A stretch of DNA of 25,618 nucleotides from an uncultured bacterium (GCA_905215045.1 CAJMOO010000023.1:1-25618), one strand, 5' to 3'; shown: positions 1 to 7,995, numbered from the stretch's first letter. The notes: a model not told the origin generated them from the letters alone. Numbers and translations: made by a program.

Positions 1-466
<466 letters not shown>

Positions 467-511
467 CTATGTCCTCCTAAGATTTCTTCTTAATTCTATA
501 TATAATAAATA

Positions 512-1090
512 TTAGTTAGCTACTTTTACCATACTGTGGCGCAGTACATTTTCTTTGTACATATAACCTTTCTGTAATTCTTCTGCAACGATGTTCTCAC
601 CGAGTTCATCATCTTCGACATGCATCACTGCGTTGTGAAGGTTTGCATCGAATTCTTTTCCTTGTGCATCCATCGGTGTGACTCCCAGATCTTCCATCAC
701 AGATGTAAACTGTTTGTAGATCTGTTCGATTCCCTTAACGAATGCGGAATCTTTCTCTTCTTCTGATACGGCTTCCAAGCCTCTCTCGAAGTTATCAATG
801 ACTGGAAGAAGTTTTTCTAAAACTCCCATAGCTCCCATATCATAACGCTGTGTGGCTTCTTTGGCTGTACGCTTTCTTGCGTTCTCAAATTCTGCCATCA
901 GTCTCTGGTATTTGTCTTTCCAGTCAGCTACGGACGCTTCTAATTCTGCGATCTTGTCATCAGCGGATGCTTTCTTTGTTTCTTCTGTTTCTTTGGAAGC
1001 TTCCTCTTTTGTTTCTGTATCTTTTATATCTTCAGCAGTCTCTTCTGCGTTCTTTACTTCTTCGTTGATGTTTTCGTCTTTCTTACTCAT
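512..1090 (-). CDS. grpE: Nucleotide exchange factor GrpE
   Basis: GrpE releases ADP from DnaK and so resets the chaperone cycle. The protein of 192 residues has a long acidic, Glu/Lys-rich N-terminal stretch, then the conserved coiled coil (WKDKYQRLMAEFENARKRT) and the C-terminal beta domain with the family signature around LHNAVMHVEDDE and VLRHSMVKVAN. I chose ATG 1090 (MSKKDENINEE) over an in-frame ATG at 1132, because the upstream one would overlap the end of hrcA and add a basic stretch unlike GrpE, while 1090 has a GGAAG ribosome site. It lies 16 bp after hrcA and is co-transcribed with it. Confidence 0.97.
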   Translation of the reverse strand: MSKKDENINEEVKNAEETAEDIKDTETKEEASKETEETKKASADDKIAELEASVADWKDKYQRLMAEFENARKRTAKEATQRYDMGAMGVLEKLLPVIDNFERGLEAVSEEEKDSAFVKGIEQIYKQFTSVMEDLGVTPMDAQGKEFDANLHNAVMHVEDDELGENIVAEELQKGYMYKENVLRHSMVKVAN

Positions 1091-1106
1091 CACATCACTT
1101 CCTTTC

Positions 1107-2141
1107 TTAAGATTTGTCTTTAAAAATATCATCTAATTCCTCAGTGAGGTTCTTTAAAGTCTTAACGACTTTCTTGTAATCCATTCTCTTTGGTCCGATG
1201 ATACCAACGGTACCTGTACCGCCTTCTGCAAGTTCATATGTTGCAGTTACGATACTACAGTCCTTCATATTCTTGACCGGAGATTCTTCTCCGATATAAA
1301 CCTGGATTCCTGTGTGATTATCGGGATCTGATTCCAGTGTTGAATCAACCAGCTGTGTCAGGGCTTTCTTCTCTACTAATGTATCAAGAAGCTCTGTTGC
1401 TGTATCCGGATTCCCAAGTTCCGGATATTTTAAGATGTTGGTTGCTCCTCCTGTGTAGATCTCCATATGATCTGCATCATGGATCGCTTTGGCGATCTCT
1501 TCAAGAATCCGTTCTAATACATCCTGTCTGATTCCTGCCTGTTCTCTCATCGTCTGGATCAGTGCAAGGTTGATATCCTGTAAGGATAATCCCTGTAAAA
1601 ATGTATTCAGCAATACATTTAACTTGAGAACATCTTCATTGGAAAGAGGTTCTTCTACCTGAATCATCTTGTTCTTCACGATATTCCCTTGTGTCACGAT
1701 GACTGCAAGCAGATGTTCATGATCTACCTGAGACAGCTGCACAAATTTAAGTGTCACATTCTGATAATGTGGGGAAGAAACCATTGTTGCGTAATTCGTG
1801 CTGGTCGCTAATACATTGGCAACCTGCTTTAATAAGACTTCCATCTTATCTACTCTCTTGATCAACGCCTGTTTCTCTTCGTGTTCGCTGTCACGTTCTG
1901 TCATCAGCTGATCGACATAAAAACGATAACCTGCATCAGAAGGAATTCTTCCTGCGGATGTGTGAGGCTGTAAGATAAATCCCATATCTTCCAGATCTGC
2001 CATCTCGTTACGAATCGTCGCTGAGCTTAGCTTTAATTCCGGATGTTTCGCTATGGTTCTTGATCCTACCGGCTCACCGGTTTCAAGGTAATTGGCGATA
2101 ATCGCTTTCAATATTAACTTCTTACGATCATTTAACTCCAT
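1107..2141 (-). CDS. hrcA: Heat-inducible transcription repressor HrcA
   Basis: Repressor of class I heat-shock genes; it binds the CIRCE inverted repeat and is kept active by GroEL in known systems. The 344-residue protein has an N-terminal winged helix (residues about 1-75: LNDRKKLILKAIIANYLETG, then SSATIRNEMADLEDMGFI) and the long HrcA domain ending in GTVGIIGPKRMDYKKVV, a strong family signature. Start ATG 2141 has AGGAGG seven bases upstream; an in-frame ATG at 2165 lies inside the CIRCE element and is unlikely. It is the first gene of hrcA-grpE-dnaK and is probably autoregulated through the CIRCE directly upstream. Confidence 0.97.
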   Translation of the reverse strand: MELNDRKKLILKAIIANYLETGEPVGSRTIAKHPELKLSSATIRNEMADLEDMGFILQPHTSAGRIPSDAGYRFYVDQLMTERDSEHEEKQALIKRVDKMEVLLKQVANVLATSTNYATMVSSPHYQNVTLKFVQLSQVDHEHLLAVIVTQGNIVKNKMIQVEEPLSNEDVLKLNVLLNTFLQGLSLQDINLALIQTMREQAGIRQDVLERILEEIAKAIHDADHMEIYTGGATNILKYPELGNPDTATELLDTLVEKKALTQLVDSTLESDPDNHTGIQVYIGEESPVKNMKDCSIVTATYELAEGGTGTVGIIGPKRMDYKKVVKTLKNLTEELDDIFKDKS

Positions 2142-2158
2142 ATCTTCGCCTCCTGTTA

Positions 2159-2185
2159 TTAGCACTCATTTATGTCGAGTGCTAA
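2159..2185 (-). promoter_or_regulatory. CIRCE operator (HrcA binding site)
   Basis: A perfect TTAGCACTC-N9-GAGTGCTAA inverted repeat, which is the canonical CIRCE consensus. It sits between the predicted -10 box and the hrcA ribosome site, so bound HrcA would block transcription. No second copy was seen in the window. Confidence 0.97.
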
Positions 2186-2196
2186 CATCTATATTT

Positions 2197-2225
2197 AAAG
2201 TAGCACTTTCACTTTTTAATGTCAA
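2197..2225 (-). promoter_or_regulatory. Promoter of hrcA-grpE-dnaK
   Basis: On the minus strand a perfect -35 TTGACA (2220-2225) is followed after 17 bp by TACTTT (2197-2202), a poor but correctly spaced -10. The CIRCE begins about 12 bp further downstream, at the expected start of transcription. This is the housekeeping sigma-A arrangement usual for HrcA operons. Confidence 0.75.
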
Positions 2226-2303
2226 CCTTTTCTTTAAATTTTTTTGAAAATTTGTTCAGTTTTTTTCTTCTCTGAATAGAATGTACAAAAGGAGGCGTCT
2301 CTC

Positions 2304-2606
2304 ATGCATAAAAATATGGACTTTAATATAGAACAAACACGGCTTAATAATACTTATCGACAATTAAACTCTGATCATGATTTTCACACATATTTAAATA
2401 AACAAGAAGATCAAACTCCTACTTACTGGTCCTTTTTTAAATTAAGGATTGGATTTTCTATTTTGTTTTTATTTTTTATCGTTGCTTGTTCAAAATCACT
2501 TCATACAAAAGAAACCAAACAGCTACAATCCGTTTTTTCACAGGTAAATGAAGTTGATCCTTATACTTCATATGTTTTAGAAAAGCTGGATTTACATATG
2601 CCTTGA
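2304..2606 (+). CDS. Small single-pass membrane protein, unrecognised
   Basis: A 100-residue protein that I do not recognise. It starts at ATG 2304 with an excellent AGGAGG ribosome site 7-8 bases upstream, which argues that it is real. The first ~45 residues are polar and rich in Asn/Gln/Asp, followed by one hydrophobic segment (about residues 49-63, IGFSILFLFFIVACS) and a polar tail of about 37 residues. The Cys in that segment resembles a lipobox, but the long polar N-terminus makes a lipoprotein unlikely. It is divergent from hrcA and followed by a hairpin terminator, so it forms its own transcription unit. Codon use is more AT-rich than in its neighbours. Confidence 0.65.
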   Translation: MHKNMDFNIEQTRLNNTYRQLNSDHDFHTYLNKQEDQTPTYWSFFKLRIGFSILFLFFIVACSKSLHTKETKQLQSVFSQVNEVDPYTSYVLEKLDLHMP

Positions 2607-2625
2607 TCTTCGTTCATCAAAACGA

Positions 2626-2665
2626 AAACCCGAAACACATGATCTCTCATCTGTGTTCCGGGTTT
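2626..2665. terminator. Bidirectional intrinsic terminator
   Basis: Arms AAACCCG and CGGGTTT, extended by AACACA/TGTGTT after one mismatch, form a stable stem. T-rich stretches follow on both strands. It lies between the convergent small membrane protein gene and the deoR-type gene and would end both transcripts. Confidence 0.85.
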
Positions 2666-2701
2666 CTTATATGTTTTTATTTGTTTTTCTCAGTAATATG
2701 G

Positions 2702-3460
2702 TTATCTTTGTACAAGCTCTACTTTTACACCATTTTGTTCCAGTACTTCTTTTGCTTCTGATGGAATCTGGTCATCTGTAAATACCATATCAATATCCTT
2801 AAGTCTTGACTGCATGACAACTCCATGCTCTGAAAACTTACTGGAATCTGTCAGGATAATGGAATTCCTTGCTGACCCCATCATGCTCTTGGCAGCCTCT
2901 ACTCTTAACATATCCCCACTGGTAAACCCAATTCCTGGAATATATCCATCGGTTCCCATAAAGAGTTTATCAACATAAAAAGCTTCAGCACACGTCTTCA
3001 CAAGCGGTCCAACCATAACTTCTGCTTCCTTCTGATATTCTCCTCCGAGAACAATAACCTTCGTTACTCCTCCTTCAGATTCTCTGATAAATCTTGCTAT
3101 AAAAGAAGAATTTGTGATCACTGTGATATCTTTCTTTGTTTCAGAAAGGTACTTCACCAGTAAAGCGCAGCTTGAACCTGACTCTACCATGATCGTCTCT
3201 CCATCTGATACGATTTCGCTTGCTTTCGCTGCGATCCGCTGTTTCGTCTCATAACAAAAAGCCATACGATTGCTGATATCTGACATATTCTTCATCGTTG
3301 CGTACCCATGTTCTCTTATTAAGAAATTAAGCTCTTCCAATGCATCCAAATCCTTACGGATCGTTACCTGAGATACTTCCAGCATCTTTGATAATGTCGC
3401 AACTTCTACTTTCTTTTTTTGATTTACAATTTCAAGAATCTTTGTCTGTCTATCTGTCAT
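2702..3460 (-). CDS. DeoR/GlpR-family transcriptional regulator
   Basis: Sugar-phosphate-responsive repressor of 252 residues. Residues 1-55 form the DeoR-type winged helix, with the signature VSQVTIRKDLDALEELNFLI followed by REHGYA. The remaining residues form the DeoRC effector domain with the ribose-phosphate-isomerase-like fold, seen in ESGSSCALLVKYL, ITNSSFIARFI and DKLFMGTDGY. It lies downstream of the aldolase gene with a strong hairpin between them. By position it should control the glycyl-radical module. Its likely operators are the TTTYGTTYGTAA repeats upstream of the aldolase/activase and upstream of the glycyl radical enzyme (inference). The effector is probably a sugar phosphate of the pathway. 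Confidence 0.92.
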   Translation of the reverse strand: MTDRQTKILEIVNQKKKVEVATLSKMLEVSQVTIRKDLDALEELNFLIREHGYATMKNMSDISNRMAFCYETKQRIAAKASEIVSDGETIMVESGSSCALLVKYLSETKKDITVITNSSFIARFIRESEGGVTKVIVLGGEYQKEAEVMVGPLVKTCAEAFYVDKLFMGTDGYIPGIGFTSGDMLRVEAAKSMMGSARNSIILTDSSKFSEHGVVMQSRLKDIDMVFTDDQIPSEAKEVLEQNGVKVELVQR

Positions 3461-3489
3461 GAAACTTTTCCTTTCTTACCTTATATATT

Positions 3490-3518
3490 AGGAAAGAGCC
3501 GTCTTGCGGCTCTTTCCT
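3490..3518. terminator. Strong hairpin between aldolase and deoR-type genes
   Basis: A perfect 12-bp stem (AGGAAAGAGCCG / CGGCTCTTTCCT) with a 5-nt loop. Neither side has a good T-tract. On the minus strand it may partly terminate or process the transcript after the aldolase gene, lowering expression of the regulator. The structure is certain; the function is inferred. Confidence 0.6.
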
Positions 3519-3551
3519 GATCAGTATATCATAAAATCTTCTTTATTTATA

Positions 3552-4232
3552 TTATAAATCGCAGATTCCTTTTCCTTCTCCATAAACTGCATACCAGTCA
3601 TTGTTGAAGTCTGTCACTGCTTTGTCAATGTTAGGATTGGCAAATACCTGTTTTAATACTGCGTATGGTGCTGTGATCGCTTCTGCTCCATAGTTAAATG
3701 CATTCTTCACCTGTTCTACACCTTTGAATGATGCTGCTACGATCTTGCAGTCATATCCATCATCTTCAATACGGTCCTGAAGATTGCTGATCAGTTCCAT
3801 AGGATCTGCTCCAAGGTTTCCGATACGGTTTACATATGGTGCGATATAGTCAGCTCCTGCTGCTAATGCAAAATATGCCTGCATCAGATCATAAACTGCT
3901 GTTGCTGTTACGTTAACACCTTCTGATTTTAAGATCTTGATCGCTTTTAATCCTTCATATGAAACAGGAACTTTGATGTATACCTGATCATCGATCTCTT
4001 CTAAGATTCTATGAGCCTCCTTAACGATCGTCTCTGCATCTAATGAAATAACCTGTACGTGAAGACTTCTTTCTTTCCCGATGATCTCACGAACCTTTCT
4101 CATATGTCCGAAGAAATCTTCTGGAGATGTCTTTTTAACGATGGATGGGTTGCTTGTTACTCCAGCGATTGGCATGTGGTCTACACCGTCTTTGATCTCT
4201 TCAAGATTCACAGTATCTAAAATAAATTCCAT
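3552..4232 (-). CDS. fsa: Fructose-6-phosphate aldolase-like (FSA/TalC) transaldolase-family enzyme
   Basis: Class I aldolase of the small transaldolase family, 226 residues, close to the ~220 of E. coli FsaA/FsaB. It begins MEFILDTVNLEEI and shows the family landmarks GVTSNPSIV (residues 24-32), the Schiff-base lysine in YIKVPV (Lys87), GVNVTATAVYDLMQA and AGADYIAPYVNRIGNLG. FSA enzymes cleave ketose 6-phosphates with a dihydroxyacetone- or hydroxyacetone-type donor. Start ATG 4232 has a perfect AGGAGG; an in-frame ATG at 4325 lies upstream of the promoter and is rejected. It is divergent from the activase gene. In E. coli the pairing with a PflD/YbiW enzyme serves cleavage of 1-deoxyfructose-6-phosphate, so that is the likely role here. 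Confidence 0.9.
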   Translation of the reverse strand: MEFILDTVNLEEIKDGVDHMPIAGVTSNPSIVKKTSPEDFFGHMRKVREIIGKERSLHVQVISLDAETIVKEAHRILEEIDDQVYIKVPVSYEGLKAIKILKSEGVNVTATAVYDLMQAYFALAAGADYIAPYVNRIGNLGADPMELISNLQDRIEDDGYDCKIVAASFKGVEQVKNAFNYGAEAITAPYAVLKQVFANPNIDKAVTDFNNDWYAVYGEGKGICDL

Positions 4233-4284
4233 GGTAAAATTCCTCCTGCTTCTTTTATATATTGCTTCGTTTTTTGATAGTTTT

Positions 4285-4312
4285 ATCTTACCACATTTTT
4301 CGAATATGTCAA
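4285..4312 (-). promoter_or_regulatory. Promoter of the aldolase (-deoR) transcript
   Basis: On the minus strand -35 TTGACA (4307-4312), a 16-bp spacer and -10 TAAGAT (4285-4290). The operator-like repeats lie just upstream of the -35 box. The leader to ATG 4232 would be about 45 nt. Confidence 0.75.
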
Positions 4313-4328
4313 TATTTATTTTCATTTA

Positions 4329-4377
4329 TTTGTTTTGTAAGTTTCGTTTGTAAGTATTTTATTTACTTTTCGTAACT
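4329..4377. promoter_or_regulatory. Operator-like repeats in the aldolase/activase divergent region
   Basis: Three related sites: TTTGTTTTGTAAGT (4329-4342), TTTCGTTTGTAAGT (4342-4355) and TACTTTTCGTAACT (4364-4377). The core TTYGTAAST recurs in the promoter of the glycyl radical enzyme 3.5 kb away. The second and third copies are 22 bp apart, about two helical turns on one DNA face. The likely binder is the DeoR-type regulator at 2702 (inference). Confidence 0.6.
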
Positions 4378-4424
4378 CATATGTTAAACTATAAGAAAGA
4401 AATGGAAGGGAGAATATCATAACC

Positions 4425-5327
4425 ATGCAAACAAATGGTATTGTTTTTAATATACAGAAATTCAGCATTCATGACGGACCTGGAATCCGCACAACGGTCT
4501 TTTTAAAGGGCTGTCCACTTCGCTGCAAATGGTGTGCAAATCCAGAATCACAGTTAAGCCAAGTTCAGGTTTTATATGACAAAGAAAAATGTGCTCATTG
4601 CGGTACTTGCGTTCATGTCTGTCCAAATGAAGCAATTGCTATGGACAAGGACAACTATGTGCGTGTTGACCAATCAAAATGTGTTGGATGCCTTCAGTGC
4701 GTAAAAAACTGTCCTGCAAAGGCTTTAAGTTATGAGGGAGAAACAAAAAATGTAGAGGAAGTTGTCAAGGTCTGTCTTCAGGATATTGATTTTTATGAAG
4801 AATCTGGCGGAGGTGTAACAATCTCTGGTGGCGAAGGAATGGTTCAGCCGGATTTTGTAAAAGCACTTCTTGCAAAATTAAAAGGACATAAGATTCATAC
4901 AGCGATTGAAACCACTGGATATATTAAAGAAGAGATTTTTAGAGAATTGGCTCCGATATTTGACTTGCTTTTATTTGACGTGAAACACTATGACAGTAAC
5001 AAGCATTATGAAGGAACCCATGTCCATAATGAACCAATCGTTGAGAATTTGGCATGGGCGATCTCTCAGGGAATCGAAGTTCTTCCTCGAATTCCTGTAA
5101 TTCCTGATTTCAATGATTCTTTGGATGATGCAAAAGGAATTGCTGCTTTATTAAATCAGGTTGGTGCGAAGAAAGTCCAGCTGCTTCCATTTCATCAGTT
5201 TGGTGAAAATAAGTATCATTTGCTTGGAAAGACATATGCTTATGAGGATGTGAAAGCATTGCATCCTGAGGATCTTACGGATTATCAGCAGATATTTTTG
5301 GATGAGGGCATCGACTGCTTCTTTTAA
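4425..5327 (+). CDS. Glycyl-radical enzyme activating enzyme (radical SAM, PflC/YbiY type)
   Basis: Radical-SAM activase that places the glycyl radical on its partner enzyme. The 300-residue protein starts MQTNGIVFNIQKFSIHDGPG. The SAM cluster motif is CPLRCKWC (Cys30, Cys34, Cys37). An inserted ferredoxin domain carries two more [4Fe-4S] motifs (Cys56/59/62/66 and Cys86/89/92/96), which separates it from true PflA. SGGEGMVQP (from residue 134) is the SAM-binding GGE motif. The ribosome site GGGAG lies 12 bases before the ATG, rather far. Transcribed divergently from the aldolase and convergently with the glycyl radical enzyme, which is its obvious substrate since no other is present in the window. 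Confidence 0.95.
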   Translation: MQTNGIVFNIQKFSIHDGPGIRTTVFLKGCPLRCKWCANPESQLSQVQVLYDKEKCAHCGTCVHVCPNEAIAMDKDNYVRVDQSKCVGCLQCVKNCPAKALSYEGETKNVEEVVKVCLQDIDFYEESGGGVTISGGEGMVQPDFVKALLAKLKGHKIHTAIETTGYIKEEIFRELAPIFDLLLFDVKHYDSNKHYEGTHVHNEPIVENLAWAISQGIEVLPRIPVIPDFNDSLDDAKGIAALLNQVGAKKVQLLPFHQFGENKYHLLGKTYAYEDVKALHPEDLTDYQQIFLDEGIDCFF

Positions 5328-5341
5328 AAATTCTATATATA

Positions 5342-5382
5342 AAAAATCCTAGACAAACAAATTTTCTTTGTCTAGGATTTTT
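5342..5382. terminator. Bidirectional terminator between activase and glycyl radical enzyme
   Basis: A perfect 16-bp stem (AAAAATCCTAGACAAA / TTTGTCTAGGATTTTT) with a 9-nt loop and A/T tracts on both sides. It lies between two convergent genes and would serve both strands. Confidence 0.92.
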
Positions 5383-5404
5383 CTATTTACATATCTTTTT
5401 TTAA

Positions 5405-7819
5405 TTATAATGTCTGTTCTGTTCTTCCGATAATATCATCCTGTGTCTTCTTAGATAACACATTAAAGAATGCACTGTATCCTGCAACACGAACGATCAG
5501 ATCTTTATGTTTCTCTGGATGTTTCTGGGCATCGATCAGAGTTTCTCTGGATACAATGTTATACTGTACATGATATCCATGTAAACGGTTGAAGAATGTA
5601 CGGATCAACATCTCTAATTTCTGTTTGTTTTCTTCTGTAGATAACATCTGTGGTGTCATCTTCTGATTTAATAGCACTCCACCTGTGATCTTCTCTGTTG
5701 GAAGTTTAGCAACCGTCTTAAATACCGCTGTTGGACCATTCTTATCTGCATTATGTGCCGGACTGCTTCCTTCGGCTAATGGTTCGAATGCATTTCTTCC
5801 ATCCGGAGTTGCAACTGTTCCCATTCCCTGTCCAACGTTTGCACTAATAGAAGATGTTCCACCATAACGGATACCTCCGATTGGTCCTCTGTGATAACGA
5901 GTGTTTGGATATTTTTTGATCTCATCTAAATAAGAATCATATGCTTCTACGACTAACTGATCTACATAGTCATCATCATTTCCATATTTAGGTACATCAT
6001 TAATGAGCATTTCCTGAATCTTCTTGTTTTCAGGTGACTGGAAATCATCTAAGATTGCATTCCAAAGCTGTTCTTTTGTGATCTTTTTCTCTTCATATAC
6101 AAGTTTCTTGATCGCTGCAAGAGAATCTGCCATATTGGCAATTCCAACCTGAAGTCCAGAGATAAAGTCATAGACTGCTCCACCTTCTTTGATCGTTTTT
6201 CCTCTTCCAATGCAGTCGTCCGTTAATGCAGAACATAAAACGTCTGGTACATCTCTCTCTGATGCTTTATCAATTGCATTTTCTACGATAACGCTGTAGC
6301 GTGTCATTTCTCTCACTGTCTTATCCCATGCTGCTAATAGATCTTCATATGTTTCCATCTCTGTAAATTTACCATATCCTTTGGTAAATCTCTTACCACT
6401 TGTTAAGTCAACTCCGTCATTCATAGCACAAAGCAGAACTCTTGGGAAGTTGATGTAGGACATACCTGTACAACGATATCCCCATTTCCCTGGGACAGCT
6501 GTCTCTACGCATCCGATGGCACTGTAATTGTATGCATCTTCTTCTTTGACACCCCAGTTGATGAAAGATGGAATGATGATCTCATCGTTATTTAATGCTG
6601 GCATACCAAATCCAAGTTTCATAACCTCGATACATTCATCAAAGAAATGTTTGTCGATATTGGCATGATAACGGACCGTTAAGTTTGGCTGTGTCAGTCT
6701 TGTCTGTGCAACAGACTGTAATACAACGAAACTTAATTCGTTAACTGCATCTTTTTTATCTGTTGTCTGTCCACCAATTGTTACGTTCTGGTACATTGGT
6801 GATCCTGCTGAACTTAAAGTATGTGACTGAGAACGTACTTTATTGATCGTCAATGTCTTGATCCACAGGCATGTTAATAATTCTAAGACATCTTCTTTTG
6901 AGATCTTTCCTTCATTGATATCTTTCATATAGTATGGATACATATACTGGTCGAAACGTCCGTAACTTAAGGAATGTCCATTGGACTCGATCTGAAGGAT
7001 CAGCTGAATGAACCATACAGACTGAACGGCTTCTCTAAAGGATGTTGCTGGTTCATATGGAACTTTCGCACAGATCTCGCTCATCTGTAATAATTCTTCT
7101 TTACGTTTCGCATCTGTTTCTTTGTCCGCTAATTCTTTTGCAAGTTTGCTGTAGCGCTGTGTAAAATCACGCACTGCTTTGATAACGATTAAAACAGCTT
7201 TATAAAATACGTTCTTATCAATGCTTTCTGGATCTGTGAAATCTAATGCTGCTCTTAATTCTTTTACTCTTTTTTCGTATCCTTTTAATCCATCAGATAA
7301 GATTCTCTGGTAATTGACTGCCAGATGGGCATCCCCGGCATTTAATTTTCCTTCCATTCCAAAGACACCTGTCTCCATGAATACATCCACTTCTTCTGGA
7401 AGTAGGGCTTCTCCTCTGGCTCGAAGGTTATTATTCTCCCAGAATGGTGCGATCTCTCTTAATTGTTCTTTTGTCTCTTCTGTGATATAGAAGACATCTC
7501 CGTCACGTTTCTCAAAAAGATCTAACTCATTCATAACAAATTCCATTGTATATTCTGGGAAGATTGGAGCATTCTTGTTCTTTGTCGCCTGATTTCCAGC
7601 GATCAGCGATTTATCATCAATGTAAATGCTCATTCCTTCTAAGATCTTCTGAAGCATTAAGGCTCTTACCATCACTCTTGGCTGATTCTGGTTTTCTTTG
7701 TAGGCTTCTGTTGCCAGTACCGCTCTCTGGGCATCAATATATGGTTTTGCATCGAGCACTTCCTCACGAAATGCCTGCATACGTTCTGTTAATTTACCGA
7801 AATGTTCTGTATTGTTCAT
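5405..7819 (-). CDS. pflD: Glycyl radical enzyme of the PflD/YbiW type
   Basis: Oxygen-sensitive radical enzyme of 804 residues. The thiyl-radical site is GCVETAVPGKWGYR (Cys437, Glu439). The glycyl radical loop is RVAGYSAFF near the C-terminus (Gly780). There is one active-site Cys, not the Cys-Cys pair of pyruvate formate-lyase, so the usual 'formate acetyltransferase' label is wrong; Cys-x-Glu belongs to the dehydratase/lyase branch. The GKWGYR context and the neighbouring FSA-like aldolase match E. coli PflD/YbiW, reported to open the ring of 1,5-anhydromannitol- or 1,5-anhydroglucitol-6-phosphate to 1-deoxyfructose-6-phosphate. Which epimer is used here cannot be told. ATG 7819 has an AAAGGAG site. 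It has its own promoter with two operator-like repeats. Confidence 0.92.
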   Translation of the reverse strand: MNNTEHFGKLTERMQAFREEVLDAKPYIDAQRAVLATEAYKENQNQPRVMVRALMLQKILEGMSIYIDDKSLIAGNQATKNKNAPIFPEYTMEFVMNELDLFEKRDGDVFYITEETKEQLREIAPFWENNNLRARGEALLPEEVDVFMETGVFGMEGKLNAGDAHLAVNYQRILSDGLKGYEKRVKELRAALDFTDPESIDKNVFYKAVLIVIKAVRDFTQRYSKLAKELADKETDAKRKEELLQMSEICAKVPYEPATSFREAVQSVWFIQLILQIESNGHSLSYGRFDQYMYPYYMKDINEGKISKEDVLELLTCLWIKTLTINKVRSQSHTLSSAGSPMYQNVTIGGQTTDKKDAVNELSFVVLQSVAQTRLTQPNLTVRYHANIDKHFFDECIEVMKLGFGMPALNNDEIIIPSFINWGVKEEDAYNYSAIGCVETAVPGKWGYRCTGMSYINFPRVLLCAMNDGVDLTSGKRFTKGYGKFTEMETYEDLLAAWDKTVREMTRYSVIVENAIDKASERDVPDVLCSALTDDCIGRGKTIKEGGAVYDFISGLQVGIANMADSLAAIKKLVYEEKKITKEQLWNAILDDFQSPENKKIQEMLINDVPKYGNDDDYVDQLVVEAYDSYLDEIKKYPNTRYHRGPIGGIRYGGTSSISANVGQGMGTVATPDGRNAFEPLAEGSSPAHNADKNGPTAVFKTVAKLPTEKITGGVLLNQKMTPQMLSTEENKQKLEMLIRTFFNRLHGYHVQYNIVSRETLIDAQKHPEKHKDLIVRVAGYSAFFNVLSKKTQDDIIGRTEQTL

Positions 7820-7838
7820 GGTATCTCCTTTCAGAATG

Positions 7839-7874
7839 TTTCGTTCGTAACTTATATTTGTTTTGTTTGTAATT
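7839..7874. promoter_or_regulatory. Operator-like direct repeats at the glycyl radical enzyme promoter
   Basis: TTTCGTTCGTAACT (7839-7852) and TTTTGTTTGTAATT (7861-7874) are direct copies 22 bp apart. They match the repeats at 4329-4377. They lie downstream of the predicted promoter, between it and the ribosome site, a position that fits repression. Confidence 0.6.
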
Positions 7875-7876
7875 AT

Positions 7877-7905
7877 AAGTTATCATTTTTTTATATAAAT
7901 GTCAA
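7877..7905 (-). promoter_or_regulatory. Promoter of the glycyl radical enzyme gene
   Basis: On the minus strand -35 TTGACA (7900-7905), 17-bp spacer and TAACTT (7877-7882) as -10. A perfect TATAAT also lies nearby (7872-7877) but at 22 bp, too far from this -35. The -35 box is sure; the -10 is tentative. Confidence 0.55.
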
Positions 7906-7962
7906 TGGATTTGGTTCATAATTATATTTATTTTCATTTGAAAGTTATTTTTGTACAAAAAG

Positions 7963-7995
7963 AAAAAGATGCCATATTTTCTATGACACCTTTTT
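7963..7995 (-). terminator. Terminator of the HPS/PHI sugar operon
   Basis: A 14-bp stem with two G-U pairs and a 5-nt loop (minus strand AAAAAGGTGTCATA / TATGGCATCTTTTT), followed by CTTTTT. It starts about 10 bp after the hexuloisomerase stop codon and separates this operon from the glycyl radical enzyme. Confidence 0.85.

Noticed and set aside
4233..4325. N-terminal extension of the FSA-like aldolase to ATG 4325
   Set aside because: The extension would lie over the predicted promoter, while ATG 4232 has a perfect AGGAGG and gives the normal FSA N-terminus.
5405..7819. Annotation as pyruvate formate-lyase (formate acetyltransferase)
   Set aside because: The active site is GCVE with one Cys, not the adjacent Cys pair of true PFL, and the activase has an extra two-cluster ferredoxin domain unlike PflA.
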